Assembly (NCBI GenBank): GCA_022266195.1
Contig: WHVY01000010.1
Location: forward strand, 1,500,501 to 1,564,500
Length of the DNA stretch: 64,000 nt
DNA from: Tetranychus cinnabarinus
Lineage: Eukaryota; Arthropoda; Arachnida; Trombidiformes; Tetranychidae
Direction: 5' to 3'
A program made the position numbers and the translations under genes. The notes beneath the pieces were generated by a model. It searched no databases, was not told the DNA's origin, and saw only the letters and a list, made by a program, of their open reading frames with translations. Positions 12,439 to 25,869 of this stretch are shown in pieces. How positions within the stretch are numbered: position 1 is the first letter of the stretch; the number at the start of each line of letters is the position of its first letter.

Positions 12439-12891
12439 CAACCCGTGGCGGCAAGAATCTTTTCTCGAATTTAAATGAAACACAATTCTCTTTTCATTTT
12501 CTTTGAATTCCTTCTTTGTTTGGTATTCGACATTCTCATCTCTCATTTATTCATTCAATTAAACTTGATTTTTTGGTATATTTTGTTTCCACATTTTGTC
12601 ATTTCATTAGTCATTACTGGCCAAATCGACAAAATTTAAAGTTAAAGTTCCCTTTCTAAGTACTCTTGAGTCAGTGTGCATTAATATTTGACAATTTTCG
12701 CTCTCCTAAGATTTAATTTTTTCATTTTCGCAAAAAAAACAGTCAACAATTAAGTTACAAGATATTTAATGATAAAATACTCATTGGATTTACTAATTGT
12801 CGGTTTAATCTTCCTAATAAATAAGAGAATGGTTAATATGTGCAGAATGAAATCTTTTATTGTATTTACAAGATATAATCTATAATTTAAA
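12439..12891. other. 3' spacer between convergent genes
   Basis: AT-rich DNA between the stop of the Maelstrom-domain gene (+) and the stop of the ZP-domain gene (-). It should contain both 3' UTRs. No other feature is visible. Confidence 0.5.
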
Positions 12892-15800
12892 CTATGAAAG
12901 TTGAATCTTATCCTTTCTCATCTTATTGATTCTTCGTATCAAAATAAATGAAGATATAAGTGAAAATGCAATGATAGCTAAGATGGTTAATAAAGAAACA
13001 ATTAAACCATTAAAAGGCATACAAACACCATAAATGATTTCCTCTCTTCGGCCTTCATAGATTTCGGGTAAACCAGTTGAATTAGGGTTGAAATCAAGAT
13101 CAATTGAAGTGACCACTTGAAACTCTTTTCTAACACTAACCATTGGTTCTTTTGACGATGATCGCTTAGACCTAAATGATCGAGGTCCATGTGGAAATGC
13201 CGATGATGTTACCGGAGAAGATGGAAAGCTATTTCGTTGACTATCCTTCCTCTGTATTGATGTTAAAAATGGTAAATTAAGATTGGATAAACCGGCAAAA
13301 TTGGCCAAAAGCGATGCAGCTCGATGTAAAGGTATATTTGGTAAATTAGATGGCGGTGGTCGTTGTGGTGGTTCATTCAATGGTTGCTTCGGATGGATTG
13401 GTCTTTGCGGTGGTCTAAATTGGACACCATCAGGAACTATTATTGGTCTTTGTTGAAAATGAGGGTGATGACGATTAACAAGTTGCAGCTTCTGTTTTTG
13501 CGGAATGTGATGAATTAAAGGATGTTGCAGTCCCTGAGGCTGAGGTATCAAGTTGTTGAATTTAGGTGGGACAAAACCATTGATTGGACCAATCCCTAAT
13601 TGTAAAGGAACAACTTGAGCAACCGGATTCTCAACATTCAATCCCGTTGGTGCTTCAGGCTCAAGGTTCTTGTGTGCAAGATTAATTCCTTCTGAAGATT
13701 CCAAATTAGGGTTCGCATTTTGATCAAGTTTAGGCATACCAAGCCTCACATTTTGATTATCATTTTGATTCACTTTGATAACGGTGGGCTTCACTGAGCC
13801 AAAAGATGAACTTTGTTGATTGGAAATTATGTTGTTGTTGTTATTATTTATATTATTATTAATCTGTGATAATTGACCTTCTTCCTGATCACTTTGATTG
13901 ACTTGCCTTTGAGTTCCTGTTGAGGTTACTTCTTTAAATTGTTCATTAGTCTGTTGTTGATTTTGCTGTTGCAAGTGACCTGCTTCTTTGCTGTTTAATA
14001 ATGAATTAGGATAAGATGAAGTTGGAACGGGAGATGTCAAATGTTCATTGGCAGCAGATGATTCTTCAGAAGCCAATTGCTCTTCATCGTCATTTTGATC
14101 GTTATTTTCTTGGTTTGGTTTACTTATCAAGGGTTGAACTTGAGGAGACAAATGGTTTGTTTCCTTCAAATTAATACCCGCTGCTTCGACCATGTCTCGA
14201 ACTTTGGAGTTTTCCAATAATGAAGCGATATTTGGCTTATTGTTGGGATCGATTCCGTGGATAAATCCTGAAGCAAATTCAGCCATATCAGCAACACCAA
14301 GATCTTTGAAAAGCTCAGAAGCTTTGTCGAGATTGTCATTGGCAAATTTTGATAAAAGCGATTCTTTTGGTTCATTTTCAGGAACAAAAATTGGTTTATC
14401 ATCTTCTTGGGAAGAAGAAGAGGTTGAAGGATCAGATGAAGGTGGAGGTGGAGGTGGGTGATGAGGTGTCTGTGGAACGATCATTTTATTATCGGTTGAT
14501 GATTGTGGTTGATAGTCAGACGTCTTAAAGCTCTGCTCGCCTTCCTCGGCAATGGGCTCTTCATCAGCATCGGAATCATTTTCATTGGAGGCAACGTTTT
14601 GATTGCTAACATTTTCAGATGAATTATTTTGTACTTTGTCTTCCTGGTGTGAATAAACGGGTAATCGTTTCGAGTCAAAAGTTTTTGTTGGAAATGGTTG
14701 AACAGATAATCCTGGCTCAGAGGGTAATGATGAAGCTGGTTTAACCTGTGATGTTTGTGAAACTGTGAATGGTGGTGGTGATGGTGGTGACGGTGGAGGT
14801 GATGATAGAGATGAAACATCACTTGTTGCTAATCCTTGCAAGTCTTGTTGAACTTCTGGTTGCTCCTTGATTACCTCATGTGGCTTGTTGGAGATTGATG
14901 GAGCTGATCTTTGATCATATGAGAAAGATACTTGTGGTTTAAATTGTCTATCAGGTTGATGTAGGTAAGGTGTTTTTTGACAGGCATTTGGACAACCATG
15001 GCGACAAACTTCAACAGTACACTGTATTTGAACATTCATTGAGTCTGGAAATTTGAACGCATAGAAATGTGAATAAGAAATGACAGTTGCTTTGCCATTT
15101 GGATCTTTTACTTTCTCAAATTTGGTCAACATTTTAGGTCTTAAAACACATCCATGTTCATCTGTTAGGTGTATTGGTGGTTTAATGCCATCATGAGCAA
15201 AGCATGACTTAACTCTCATATCAAATTCCCCTCCGTAATCGTTAATAGCAATCACAATGGTCATGGGTTGTCCAACAGGAACAATTCGTGAGACTTCACG
15301 TCCCCATGGTCCTTTACCTTCTTGAATCTCCATCCAACAATCGATGTCATCGCCTTGGAAGTTCATTTCAACAACATCAAGATCAGCAACAGGAATGGCT
15401 GGACGAAAGGTGGCTGGTTTCTCATAAGCTTCAAACCATTCACAGCGAAGTCTCTTCGCTTCATCCCAAGCTTCGATAATATCGGTTCCATATTGAATAA
15501 CAACTGTATTCTCATAATATCTGCCCTGAAGATCAGGCTTGGTTCCACATTGGTCGTAATAAACTTTGAACGTGGCATGGGTTACTCCTGAATAGGGTTT
15601 GATGTAGACACAATTGTCTTGTCCATAAGTTCCTTTGGAAGCTACAATTCCGTGAAATGGTCCAGCAAATTCAGCTCGCACCGTCATATGATCTTTACCA
15701 CAGATTACATCAAGAGCTGAAAGTTTACCAAGTCCATTTCCAGTTGGACCATCATCACTCCAATGGCCATTGACACACAAAATCTGAAATTAACATAAAA

Positions 15801-16584
15801 ATAAATACAATCTTTTAATTTCTCACTTTTTATGTTTCTAATTCGTAACAGACAACATTGAACTTCTCATTCCAAGGACGCTCTTTTTCATGATCATTTT
15901 GAGCTTTTCATCATTTAACTATTCGAGTATCTCATTGAGTAATGTTGATAAATTACTCTGAAATACAAACGAATTTGTTGATGAAATATTTCCTAGATGC
16001 TGATCCCTCATATTGTTAATTGTTGAAAATTAAATCACTCATTAAAAGTATTGACAAGTTAATCTGAGTTTGGGTTGTAAATGTTTATTGAAGGTGTCAA
16101 TGTTTCAAGTTGTGAAACATTGACATTGAAAACGTTTTAAGTTATTATTACAGGAATAACTTAAATCAAGGATTGTTACTTAAAATGTAAGATTAATTTG
16201 AGCTGTATTTAAATGCAATTCAAGTTATCTTCCGCTATTAGCACGCTTTTCAAAATAACAATTTGACTGACTCAAGTGAACCAGCTTTCAAGTAATTTTA
16301 TACATTTCCAGGCAACTTTATTATACGCTAGAGTTAAATAACTATCAATCCTTGTAATATATAACATTGAAATCTAACTCAAGCTCAGGTATGAAATCCT
16401 AAACTTTTACATGAAAATGGTAGTTAATTTCAATAAAACGAACAAAAAAAAGAACCAAAAGTGTGATGGCAATTCGAGTGCAGATACACTAAATACCCAA
16501 ACCAACACACAACGACTGGGAAACATTGAAAGGTGTAAAACTTACCAGAAGTGTAAAGTATAAAAATAAATTAATCCAAATCAT
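12892..16584 (-). CDS. ZP-domain transmembrane protein (cuticle/apical matrix type)
   Basis: Two minus-strand exons. Exon 1, 16546-16584, encodes MIWINLFLYFTLL. Exon 2, 12892-15783, begins ILCVNGHW, in phase 0. The total is 976 aa. Exon 1 supplies the signal peptide. A zona pellucida domain spans about residues 25-290, with its ordered cysteines (VICGKDHMTV, GQDNCVYIKP, YYDQCGTKP, LRCEWFEAYEK, DDIDCWMEIQ, VKSCFAHDGIKPP, EHGCVLRPK, IQCTVEVCRHGCPNACQ). A long Pro/Gln/Asn/Ser-rich region follows, then a furin-like RSFRSKRSS, a membrane helix near the C-terminus (SLLTILAIIAFSLISSFILI) and a short basic cytoplasmic tail. The layout matches the arthropod ZP proteins that shape apical extracellular matrix and cuticle. 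The 762-nt intron separates signal peptide from body. Subfamily not assigned. Confidence 0.9.
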
Positions 16585-18597
16585 TTTGATGGCACAAAAC
16601 GTTGACTTCAACAATAAATTAAACTCGAATTATTAAAAAGATGTTTTAAGTAGTTGATTGATAATTGTCCGGAGACTGAAGCCCGGACAATTGGTTGATT
16701 ACTAAAGCTAGTAATGAAGTCGTGTCCACAGTAGCAACATTGGTAAACGACGATGGATAAACCAATATGAAGGCAACTTTTAAGAATGGCTAATCAAATC
16801 AATGGTTAAGAGCAAATGATGACCATCACCATCAAAATTAAAGGTAAGAGAGGAAGAGTCACAGATGAAAATAGAGGGACAAGAGGGAGAGGAAGAGAGC
16901 AAAGACAGGCCCGTAAAAGGAGTAGCGGGTGGCTCAGTTAACCGAGCCTTAGGCCTTACACTTTGTATTTTGTTTAATGGTGAATCAAACTGGATTTAAA
17001 TAATAATAATGATAATAGTGATAAAATACATTGAAGTGTACCTGGTACTTGACATCATCTCTTGAGGCTATCTTCATCAGATAACTAAACCTGATCGAGT
17101 CTTGAGGGCACTTCTTGTTGACCGGTTCTCGCCCTTTTCCCCTCTCCTTTCAACCTATCAAAGACAGCAACCGTTACTCAATGTTTTCATGTATTTTGTA
17201 ATATTTCATCCGAGTAACTAGGTTTCCAAGTATTTAGTTAATGTGTATACATTTGCTGAATAACTTTACAACTAGTTATTGATAGCATGGAAACTTGGTT
17301 CAGTGAAACTACTAAAATGAATAAATCATTTTACATCACGTTTAGTGGTGTAATATTGTCTGTTCAATATGTTTACATCAGGTAATTTGATTAAGTGCAA
17401 GCTTTTTAGGTTCAAAGAGTTGAAATCAACTCAATGGGCTTATTGAAGGGCAATATTGTTGATAGCATCAGCTTGACAGTTTTAATCATCTAGCTTTTGT
17501 ATTGTTTAAATCAGCTCAAGAAGTAAAAGTGGCATTTGGCTAAACATTGGATTGTCTGGCTTAATTGTATGTTAGTGTCTTCAGTCAATTTATTCAGGTA
17601 TTTTAATTAACTTGAAAGTTGAGCTGGTTTCTTGACTAACCATCATTGATACAGTTTAATTGGATATAAATTTGCAAAGTGATATATTGAATTGAAACTT
17701 GTAATTCAAACTGTCATCTTAAATTAACTTTGCTTTCCTTTTATTTCCGTGTTGATGACATTGGATGATCAAGATAAAGGCGATGGCCATACGATATAAT
17801 AAAGGTACTCATGCTTGGTTTGCAATAAAAATACATATTTATTGACCTCAAGCAAATTCAGCTTCTTTATGGGTAATTAATTTTAATATTTTATAATATT
17901 TGTTGTTTAGCTGTTCAATAATTTCAGACAATAGCCAAGACGGTGAAAAATTTAGCAAAACTTGAAATAAAAACTCAAGAAATGCAGCAATCATAGCGAT
18001 TTGCCATTGTAAGACATTAAGAGTTGAAATGAAATCTGCAGTTTAATTATGGACAAGATTCAATGAAAGTAATGTTAGTTCAAAATGATTTGTCCATTAT
18101 CCAGAGTCCGCTTAACATTAACTCAAAGGGTTTTATCAATCCAATGGTTATCATTGTAATTGCGAATCAATGAGCTAGAAACAATAATGGTCGGGATTGT
18201 ATTGTACTGTTGCCCGCTGCGAACGGAATGTAATGAAAACCTTGCAAATGTCTGAATATCAAATTAACCAGACAGCTACTAGTTGTTTTCATGCATTTGA
18301 TACTGATTTGAATTTGAACCATGCAACCAATTTCATTCATTCAAGCAGAAAAGGTCTTGAAGAACATCTTCCATTTTTCCTTTTACATCTTGCTCCAATA
18401 ATATTGCTTGATAAGCTCAAAACTTGAAATAATAATGCAATTTTCTTCTTGATTGATGGTGATGTTGACGATAAAATATTATTTTCCATCAACCATCAAG
18501 TTTTTGACTCGATTCTATCAGTCAAATTGAGTTTACAATGAACGTTCAACTAAGCCATCAGTTTTTTATAAATGTCGCTCGTAAAAATTTTTCAAGT
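16585..18597. other. ZP gene upstream region, no gene seen
   Basis: Holds the presumed ZP promoter. A short imperfect hairpin, ggctcagttaaccgagcc, lies near 16930. The 76-codon frame at 18197 has no motif. Nothing else is recognised. Confidence 0.45.
16663..16692 (-). promoter_or_regulatory. 10-bp stem hairpin upstream of the ZP start codon
   Basis: AATTGTCCGG (16663-16672) and CCGGACAATT (16683-16692) form a perfect 10-bp stem with a 10-nt loop. It lies 79-108 nt upstream of the ZP gene start, so it is probably in the 5' UTR or core promoter. Seen directly; a role in translation or transcription is inference. Confidence 0.4.
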
Positions 18598-21285
18598 AAC
18601 AACGATTGTTACTAAAAAGACACAATTATCACACGTATGCACGAATTGAAAGAAATGAGCAAAAACGATTGAAATTATTTTCCTTCAAATTTAGACTTTG
18701 GTCATTTGTAAGGACATGGAAAAATGAGTCTATTGTTGCGATTAAAAGATCTCTGTAATGAACATTTTTAGAGAAAATCGCGTTCAAAGTTTAAACTTCG
18801 ATTGCGTTTTCTCAGATTATGGAAGCACACTTCTTCAAGAGACTCATGGAACTGATGTACCTTTTGATGATCAGTTAGGACATGTAATCATTTTGATGCA
18901 TAGAACTTTTATTTTCCTGTAAAACAGATCAGTTCGATTTTCAAATAAACCGATCGTTTGCTATGACCATAAGAGTTAGTGAGCTGAAACTTATTATTTG
19001 TCGATAAAACTAGTTACCTAACATCATGGATTGAATACTTTTTTCAATAGACCAATAGTTCTCTTGATATTAGTCATTGGCTTCGAAACTTTGAACTTCG
19101 ATATTTCGAAACTGGCATCACATACAAACATCATTCTTGCACCAATTTATCTCTTTACTAATTAATAATGCAATACAATTCAATTACTCTCCATTAGCGA
19201 ATTTGCAAGATGGTATTTGGGTTGTAATGGTACGAGTAACAACTTATTTAGCAAAACAAACCTATATAAACTCATATCTTGGTGAATAAAGCAATTTTCT
19301 GGTTAAACTTGCAAATGAAATGCAAAGAGTGATGCCAAAGGCACGAACATTTCAGTTATGATTTGAGACTTGAAGGCATTTGTAGGGAAATGAAAACTAC
19401 ATCCATTGGTACTAATAAATAATTGATCTGATGGACAGTTTTTGAGAAAATCGAAGCCAAAGTTGAAACTTTGAACGTCTTTTGTACATTTATGGAGGCA
19501 GATTTTTTCATGAAACTCATAGTACTGATGTAGATTTTAATGATAAACCAGAATGTGCACTTATTTTTTGAAATAAATTTTTCGATTCTCTGTAAAGCAT
19601 ACAAGTTCGTTTTTCATTTAAACCGACCTTGTCCTTTGACCGATAGATTTAGAGAGCTGAAACTCATAATTTGTCAATAACAACTGTTTGTACACATCAT
19701 AGATTGAATATTTTTTTCAAATCAACAACAGTTCTCTCTATTTTGGCCATAAACCTAAAAACTTTGAGCCTCGATATTTCGAGAATCGTATCATCTACAA
19801 TCATCATTCTTTCACGAAACATTGAATTTAATATTGGGCTATAATATATTGAAATAGTAAGCCATTCAAGATCCAAGAAATAAAGTTATACCATTTTGAT
19901 ATTTAGCTTGTCAGATTTGAGACTTTGGTTTATAAAGCTAAACACAAATCTTATGCGTTAGAAGGATCTTCATTATTAAATGAATTAGTTCAGATTTTAT
20001 GGGTGTTAAGTCATATACTGTTATAGCTCATAGTAAAATCTAATGTTTAGCGAAAGAATGATGTTAGTATGTGATACGATTCTCGAAATATCGAGGCTCA
20101 AAGTTTTTAGGTTTATGGCCAAAATAAAGAGAACTGTTGATGAACTGAAAAAAATATTTAATACATGGTGTGTGAAAACAGTTTTTATTGCAAAATTATG
20201 AGTTTCAGTTCCCTAACTATTATGGTTAATGAAAAAAGTCGGTTTGAATGAAAATCGAACTTATATGTTTTAAAGGAAATCGAAAATTTTATTGCTCTAA
20301 ATAAATTAATTTTCTGGTTCATCATCAAAATTTACATCAGTTAAATATAGTTTCATGAGAAAATCGTTGTTCATAGCTGAGCAAAAGACGTTCGAAGTTT
20401 CAACTTTGACTTCGATTTTCTCCAAAACTGTCCATCAGATCAATCATTTATTAGTACCAATGGATTCAGTTTTCATTTCCCTACAAATGCCTTCAAGTCT
20501 CAAATCATAACTGAAATGTTCGTGCCTTTGGCATCACTCTTTGCATTTCATTTGCAAGTTTAACCAGAAAATTGCTTTATTCACCAAGATATGAGTTTAT
20601 ATGAGTTTGTTTTGTTAAATAAGTTGTTACTCGCACGATTACAGCCCAAATACCATCTTGCAAATTCGCTAATGGAGAGTAGTTGAATTGCATTGCATTA
20701 CTAATTAGTAAAGAGATAAATTGGTGCAAGAATGATGATTGTAGGTGATGCCAGTCTCGAAATATCGAGGCTCAAAGTTTTGGAGCCAATGGCCAATATC
20801 AAGAGAACTGTTAGTCTATTGAAAAAAGTATTCAATCCATGATGTGAGGCAACAAGTTCTACCGACAGATAATAAGTTTCAGCTCACTAACTCTTACGGT
20901 CGTAGAAAACGATCGGTTTATTTGAAAATCGAACTGATCTGTTTTACAGGAAAATAAAAGTTCTATGCATCAAACCGAATACATTTCCTAACTGATCATT
21001 AAAAGGTACATCAGTTCTATGAGTCTCATGAAAATATGTGCTTCCATAATCGTAGAAGACGCAATCGAAGTTTCAACTTTTAACTCGATTTTCTCGAAAA
21101 ATGTTCGTTAGAGAAATCTTTTAATCACATCAATAGACTCATTTTTCATGTCCCTACAAACCAATAAAGTCTAAGTTTGAAAGAAATTAATCTTTATCCG
21201 TTTCTGTCTATTTCTTTCAATTCGTGCATAAATTTGATGATTGTGTTAACCGAGTCTTTTTATTAGTAACAAGCGTAAACAATGG
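18598..21285. repeat. Large foldback (inverted repeat, about 1.2-kb arms)
   Basis: The left arm (about 18598-19818) and right arm (about 20048-21285) are imperfect reverse complements around a loop of about 230 bp. Anchors: left atgcacgaattgaaagaaat near 18636 pairs with atttctttcaattcgtgcat near 21212; left gagcctcgatatttcgagaa near 19762 pairs with ttctcgaaatatcgaggctc near 20083. Each arm also contains two diverged direct copies of a unit of about 670 bp, recognisable by the cgatatttcga motif. The loop and inner right arm recur at about 25080-25480, and the unit recurs at about 52800-53110, so this is a dispersed repeat family. No coding frame was found in it. Confidence 0.8.
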
Positions 21286-22456
21286 GACTCTAATAAGCTA
21301 ATGACGAATTAAATGTACTGTTTCTGCCTCCAATTCGCATTGAATTTAGGATTTGCTAAGAAATCTAGACTTTCGATCTTATTAATAAGCCAAATTAACT
21401 AATTTCAGCCAGCAATTTGAGCTAGTGAGTGTTGGTGAGAACTCCTTTATCTGAAATGATTCAACCTTTAAACAGTATTACAACAGTATAACTCCTAATG
21501 CTTTCTGATTACAACTTCGAAGCGATCACTATAGTTTATAATGGTCTTTATAGCAATCGAATGTTAAAAAATTAAAGACATGGTTTAAATTTTTCATGCG
21601 TTGATTTTCACTCTGTATTTAGGAAACAGGAATGCTTCTCCATCTTCATTTGTACCCTTTTTATTTTGATCATCCATTTTTATCAACACGGAAATGTGAG
21701 TAACCTTAGAGGTGACAGTTTAAATTAACAGAACGAATTCAATATACCACTTTTGAATCGGCAACTGATGCCTTATTTACTGTAACGTTAACCAATGACA
21801 GAAACCAGTTTACATTTTTAAAATTTATTTTGATCATTTGTAATACTTGAATTAAGTTGCGTTGACCAGAATAAACCGAAAAACAAAAGCAAATGACCAA
21901 TTCCAATTATTTTGGATTCACTTTTACTCTCATTCTGACTGGATTTTTGAGCTAATTAAACAATCTCAAAAACAAGTTCATTTGTAAAATATCTCATCTC
22001 AAAAAATCACTTCAATAACTCATTCCAAGGCACAAAGTAAAGATTCCGATTTGAATTAAACAATGGTTGGAATCGATCCGAATTTTAACTTTTACATCAT
22101 TAAGTAAGACCTTTGTGTTGAACGTAAGTCAAATTTCAAATAAATCTTAGCAAAATTGTTGCATATTATTCACTGCTTTAGTTAAATATGATTAAAAAGT
22201 ACTTGTTAGTTAATTGTAACCGTAAAAAGAAATGAATTTTGAATTTAAATGACTGAAACTGTTAATTCAAACAGCAGATGGCATTGACGTCAAAGAAAGG
22301 TATTAGGGACCGTTGAATAACGATCTCCTTGCTTATTGGTCTTTCTTGTGTTTGAAAGAATCAGTTGTTACAGGTAGGAATTCATTTTTTTGACTGTTAA
22401 AAACATTAGCCCAACAAAAGCAATTTTTGAATCAAATTGGTGATTAATTTGTCATC
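21286..22456. other. UBE2S upstream region
   Basis: AT-rich spacer between the foldback and UBE2S, presumably holding the UBE2S promoter and 5' UTR. No gene or repeat recognised. Confidence 0.45.
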
Positions 22457-24178
22457 ATGTCTTCGGTAAGTATGCTTATTTTAATATCACCTTTGCAAGG
22501 TTTCATTAATTAATGTCATTAATTTTTGATTTTAATGATTTTAACCAAATCTGTTTGCCATCACCATTTTCTTCTCCTTTCTTCTTTAGACATCTTCAAA
22601 CGTAGAAAATTTATCTCCTCATGTAATTAAGCAAGTCACTAAAGAACTTCACAAATTGGTTACTGAACCATTAGAAGGGATTAAAGTAGTTCTAAATGAT
22701 GAAGACGTTACAAATATTCAAGCTATTATTGATGGTCCAGGTATGTCTCAGTGAGATGTTACATTGCCAATGTCTTTCACTTTTCTGGTTCAACTGTCAA
22801 ATCCAATACTCATCCATTGGTTTCTTTATCTTTGCTTTGTTCATTTATCTCGATTGAATCTAATTTCTACTTTCTCTTTTTTACCTATGTATTATTGGGC
22901 TATTGGTTAGCTGGAACACCTTACGCTGGAGGATCTTTTCGGGTTAGATTGGTACTAGTGCAAGATTTCCCTTCTGCACCTCCTAAAGCGTACTTCATCA
23001 CTAAAGTTTTCCATCCCAACGTATCAAGAAATGGTGAAATCTGTGTAAATACCTTGAAAAAGGAGTGGAAGTCTGATCTTGGTATTAAGCATATTCTTCT
23101 TGTAAGAATCATTCATTTTACTTTTAACATCTCCCATTTACCCTTTTCACATATCATTTCATGCCTATCTTGCCATTTCCTACTCATTTAGCACCATGTT
23201 AATCTTAGAGCCCTTCAAGTTACTTTTTACCTGAATGATGGCTTTGTTAAGCTTGACTGGTGAAGCTTGTTCTTGGCAATCTTTTTTTTTTATTGAAAAG
23301 TCAAATAGGTCTATGGTCCAATGATTATTGTACTGTCTTCTCATTCTATAATTTATATTCACCTGATTTAAGTCATATTTCAAATCATGAGTTAATTGCG
23401 TTTTATTAGCACTCTTAAGTTGTTCAGCTACTCATCTGGCCAGTCTCTTGCTATTGTTACTAATCCTTTTTTATCTTAGATTGTTATAATTTTTTTATTA
23501 TACTCTTGATTATTCTTCCTGATTGATTTATTGTTGCATAAATTAGCTTTTTTAGCTTAATTTATGACAATTCATAGCTTTTAATTTCAGATCAAGGCTT
23601 GCTTCAAAATTGTGAATTGCTTCATGGTCAAAAAGTGAATTACCAGGTTGCTTGCCTTGTCCCTATCATTAGCCTTGACAACAATTTTGATTTCTGTTTT
23701 CTTTCTATTTTCTTATACAAATAATTTTCGTAATTAGTCTCATGGTCGGGCATTTTTATTTAGCATTAACCTCTTCGCATTTCGTTATTGAATGTTATCC
23801 TGAATTTTCCTATCCACCAACCTCTCTATATTCACTACTCGTATTTATCTTGACATTAAAATATTTTTGTTTTTTCTTTTTCAGACAATCAAATGTTTGC
23901 TGATCGTTCCAAATCCAGAATCAGCTCTTAACGAAGAAGCCGGTAAATTGTTATTAGACCATTATGATGATTATTGCAAAAGGGCCCAGATGATGACAGA
24001 AATTCATGCTCGCGCACCAAAGGAAAAGAAGGAGACCACTGATAGTGATGTTGCAGGAACAAGCTCCAAGAGCACAACAAATAATGAATCAAATAATGAT
24101 AATTTACCACCAGCTAAAAGGCTTAAGACAAAGTCCAATCCTGCAAAAGACAAAAAGAAGACCCTTAAAAGATTATAA
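22457..24178 (+). CDS. UBE2S: Ubiquitin-conjugating enzyme E2 S
   Basis: Four exons: 22457-22465, 22590-22740, 22911-23101 and 23885-24178, giving 214 aa (human about 222). UBE2S extends Lys11-linked ubiquitin chains on anaphase-promoting complex substrates. The UBC fold covers about residues 10-160, with VFHPNVSRNGEICVNTLKKE holding the catalytic Cys, followed by EWKSDLGIKHILLTIKCLL and NPESALNEEAGKLLL. A lysine-rich tail ends KKKTLKRL, the position where UBE2S carries the Leu-Arg tail that docks on the APC/C. The first exon encodes only MSS. The third intron is long (783 nt) compared with others in the window. Identification is strong because both the catalytic block and the C-terminal tail agree. 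Confidence 0.95.
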
Positions 24179-25869
24179 ATGATCATGTTTTAGGAAAACG
24201 TAAATTGACTATATATAATTTAGCATCTTTGATACTTAAGACGCTTTCTCTCCAGTCTCACTATGCCTAATCTTGCATACCACTATTTTCAATTTTTTTT
24301 TCATTTACTTGTATTCTCAATGTCTATCTGTCTTTTTATCGTGATCTTCTTTTTTTCAATCAGATCGCTCTGAGCCTCTTTTTTTATCGTTTTTTTTCTT
24401 TCAAATTGAAGAGACTGGTTGCATCCTCTGTAGCAATATTGTTATTTAACAGAGCAGGAAATATGTAAACAGAAACTTCGATCACCAACAAAATGGTATT
24501 TTCGTCTTATAATTCATTGAAATTATCACAAGACCATGGGCTTACTCACCATATTTCTTAATCAACTTCAAGCAAGAGTTAGTTGCCTTGAAGAAAGTAC
24601 GAATTTTTTGCTTGTTTGTATTGTTTTTCGTTTCGTGTCATGTTAAAGGTTATACTGGCCAAAACCAATAATTCATGATATGATTCTGTACTATCGTGAA
24701 GACTGACTTTTTTTCAAATATTCATTATATATACCATTTCAATTCAAAACGAAAACTATATCATCGTTTGAACGTTTTCCAGACCATCGATAATTTTTTA
24801 CATTTTAAATTATTCACAATCTAGACTATTCAATTTTATCGATCAATAACCGTTTAAATATGATATGGAAACAAAATTTAGATTGAAAATTTACTAGGCA
24901 ACACTTATTAAATTAACTAATCTCTATTCCCAAATTCACCACTAAATACACTGTTTATCAAATTAAACACTGTCCATCGTAACCTTTGTCAACCTCTAAA
25001 CATTGTAAGCTCAAAGTTCGCATCGATTAACATAACCTAATCAAAATAAATAAAATAAATCATTATAACACATTGAAATTTCAGATCATTCAAGATCCTA
25101 CAAAAAAATTATAACATTATATTAATTATTTTGTCAGATTTGATACTCGATTTTTAAAGGTAAATGGTCGCACACAAATCTTATGTTGTGTTGAAGGGAT
25201 ATTCATTATTGAATTAATTAGCTCAGATTTTCTCCGGTATTCAGTAACATTATGTTACAGCTCATAATAAGATCTAATGATTGGCCAAAGAATGGTGATT
25301 GCGCTACCATTCTCTAGATATTGATGCTCAAAATTTAGGCCAATGGCCAAAATCAAGAGAGCTGTTGATAAATTGAAAAAGTACTTTGATCATTGAACTG
25401 TACTAAAGCAGATCGAAGTAATGTTACAATAGAACCAATGGAATCAGTTTTTATGTCCCTACAAGGCCACAAAATTCCAACTCTTAACTCGATTTTTCTT
25501 GATCAAAACATTTTCTTCTATTTTATAGATTGTATGACAATTGTAACTAAATCATCATGTATCATTCCGTTGATATCATGCGATTCATCAGAAATCTCAG
25601 AATAAAAATTCGCTTCACAATGAAAGTACCCTCACTAGTTACCGAACTAGCTATTAACTTGCAGACAGAAATATAATTTTGCTACAAGTGAGAGGACACA
25701 AGAGACTGGACCGGTTCAGACTGAACAAGTTATTCTCAATATTTGGACACTGATACTCAATAATGAATAGGCTTTTTGGAGGCTAAGTAATAATCATCAC
25801 TTTTCTTCCGTTTAGATTCATCTTCATGTGTCCAACTTACAGTTATTATCTAACAACCAACTGTAAAAC
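24179..25869. other. UBE2S 3' region, spacer and repeat fragment
   Basis: Contains the 3' UTR of UBE2S and AT-rich spacer. About 25080-25480 is a fragment of the foldback repeat (compare 19840-20140 in the loop and inner right arm). From about 25620 the sequence becomes the upstream region of family A gene A1, nearly the same as the upstream region of A6 at about 37890-38134. Confidence 0.6.
25080..25480. repeat. Solo fragment of the foldback repeat family
   Basis: Shares a recognisable order of segments with 19840-20140: ttgtcagattt, a stretch with cacacaaatcttatg, cattattgaattaattag-like text, and ggccaatggccaaaatcaag. Similarity is clear by eye but imperfect. Boundaries are approximate. 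Confidence 0.6.

Noticed and set aside
13790..14830. Overlapping + and - strand open frames inside the ZP gene
   Set aside because: They are shadows of the low-complexity coding region in other frames.
12892..15780. TTG at 15780 as start of the ZP protein
   Set aside because: The frame is open to an acceptor at 15784, and a signal-peptide exon with a matching donor lies at 16546-16584, so the gene starts there.
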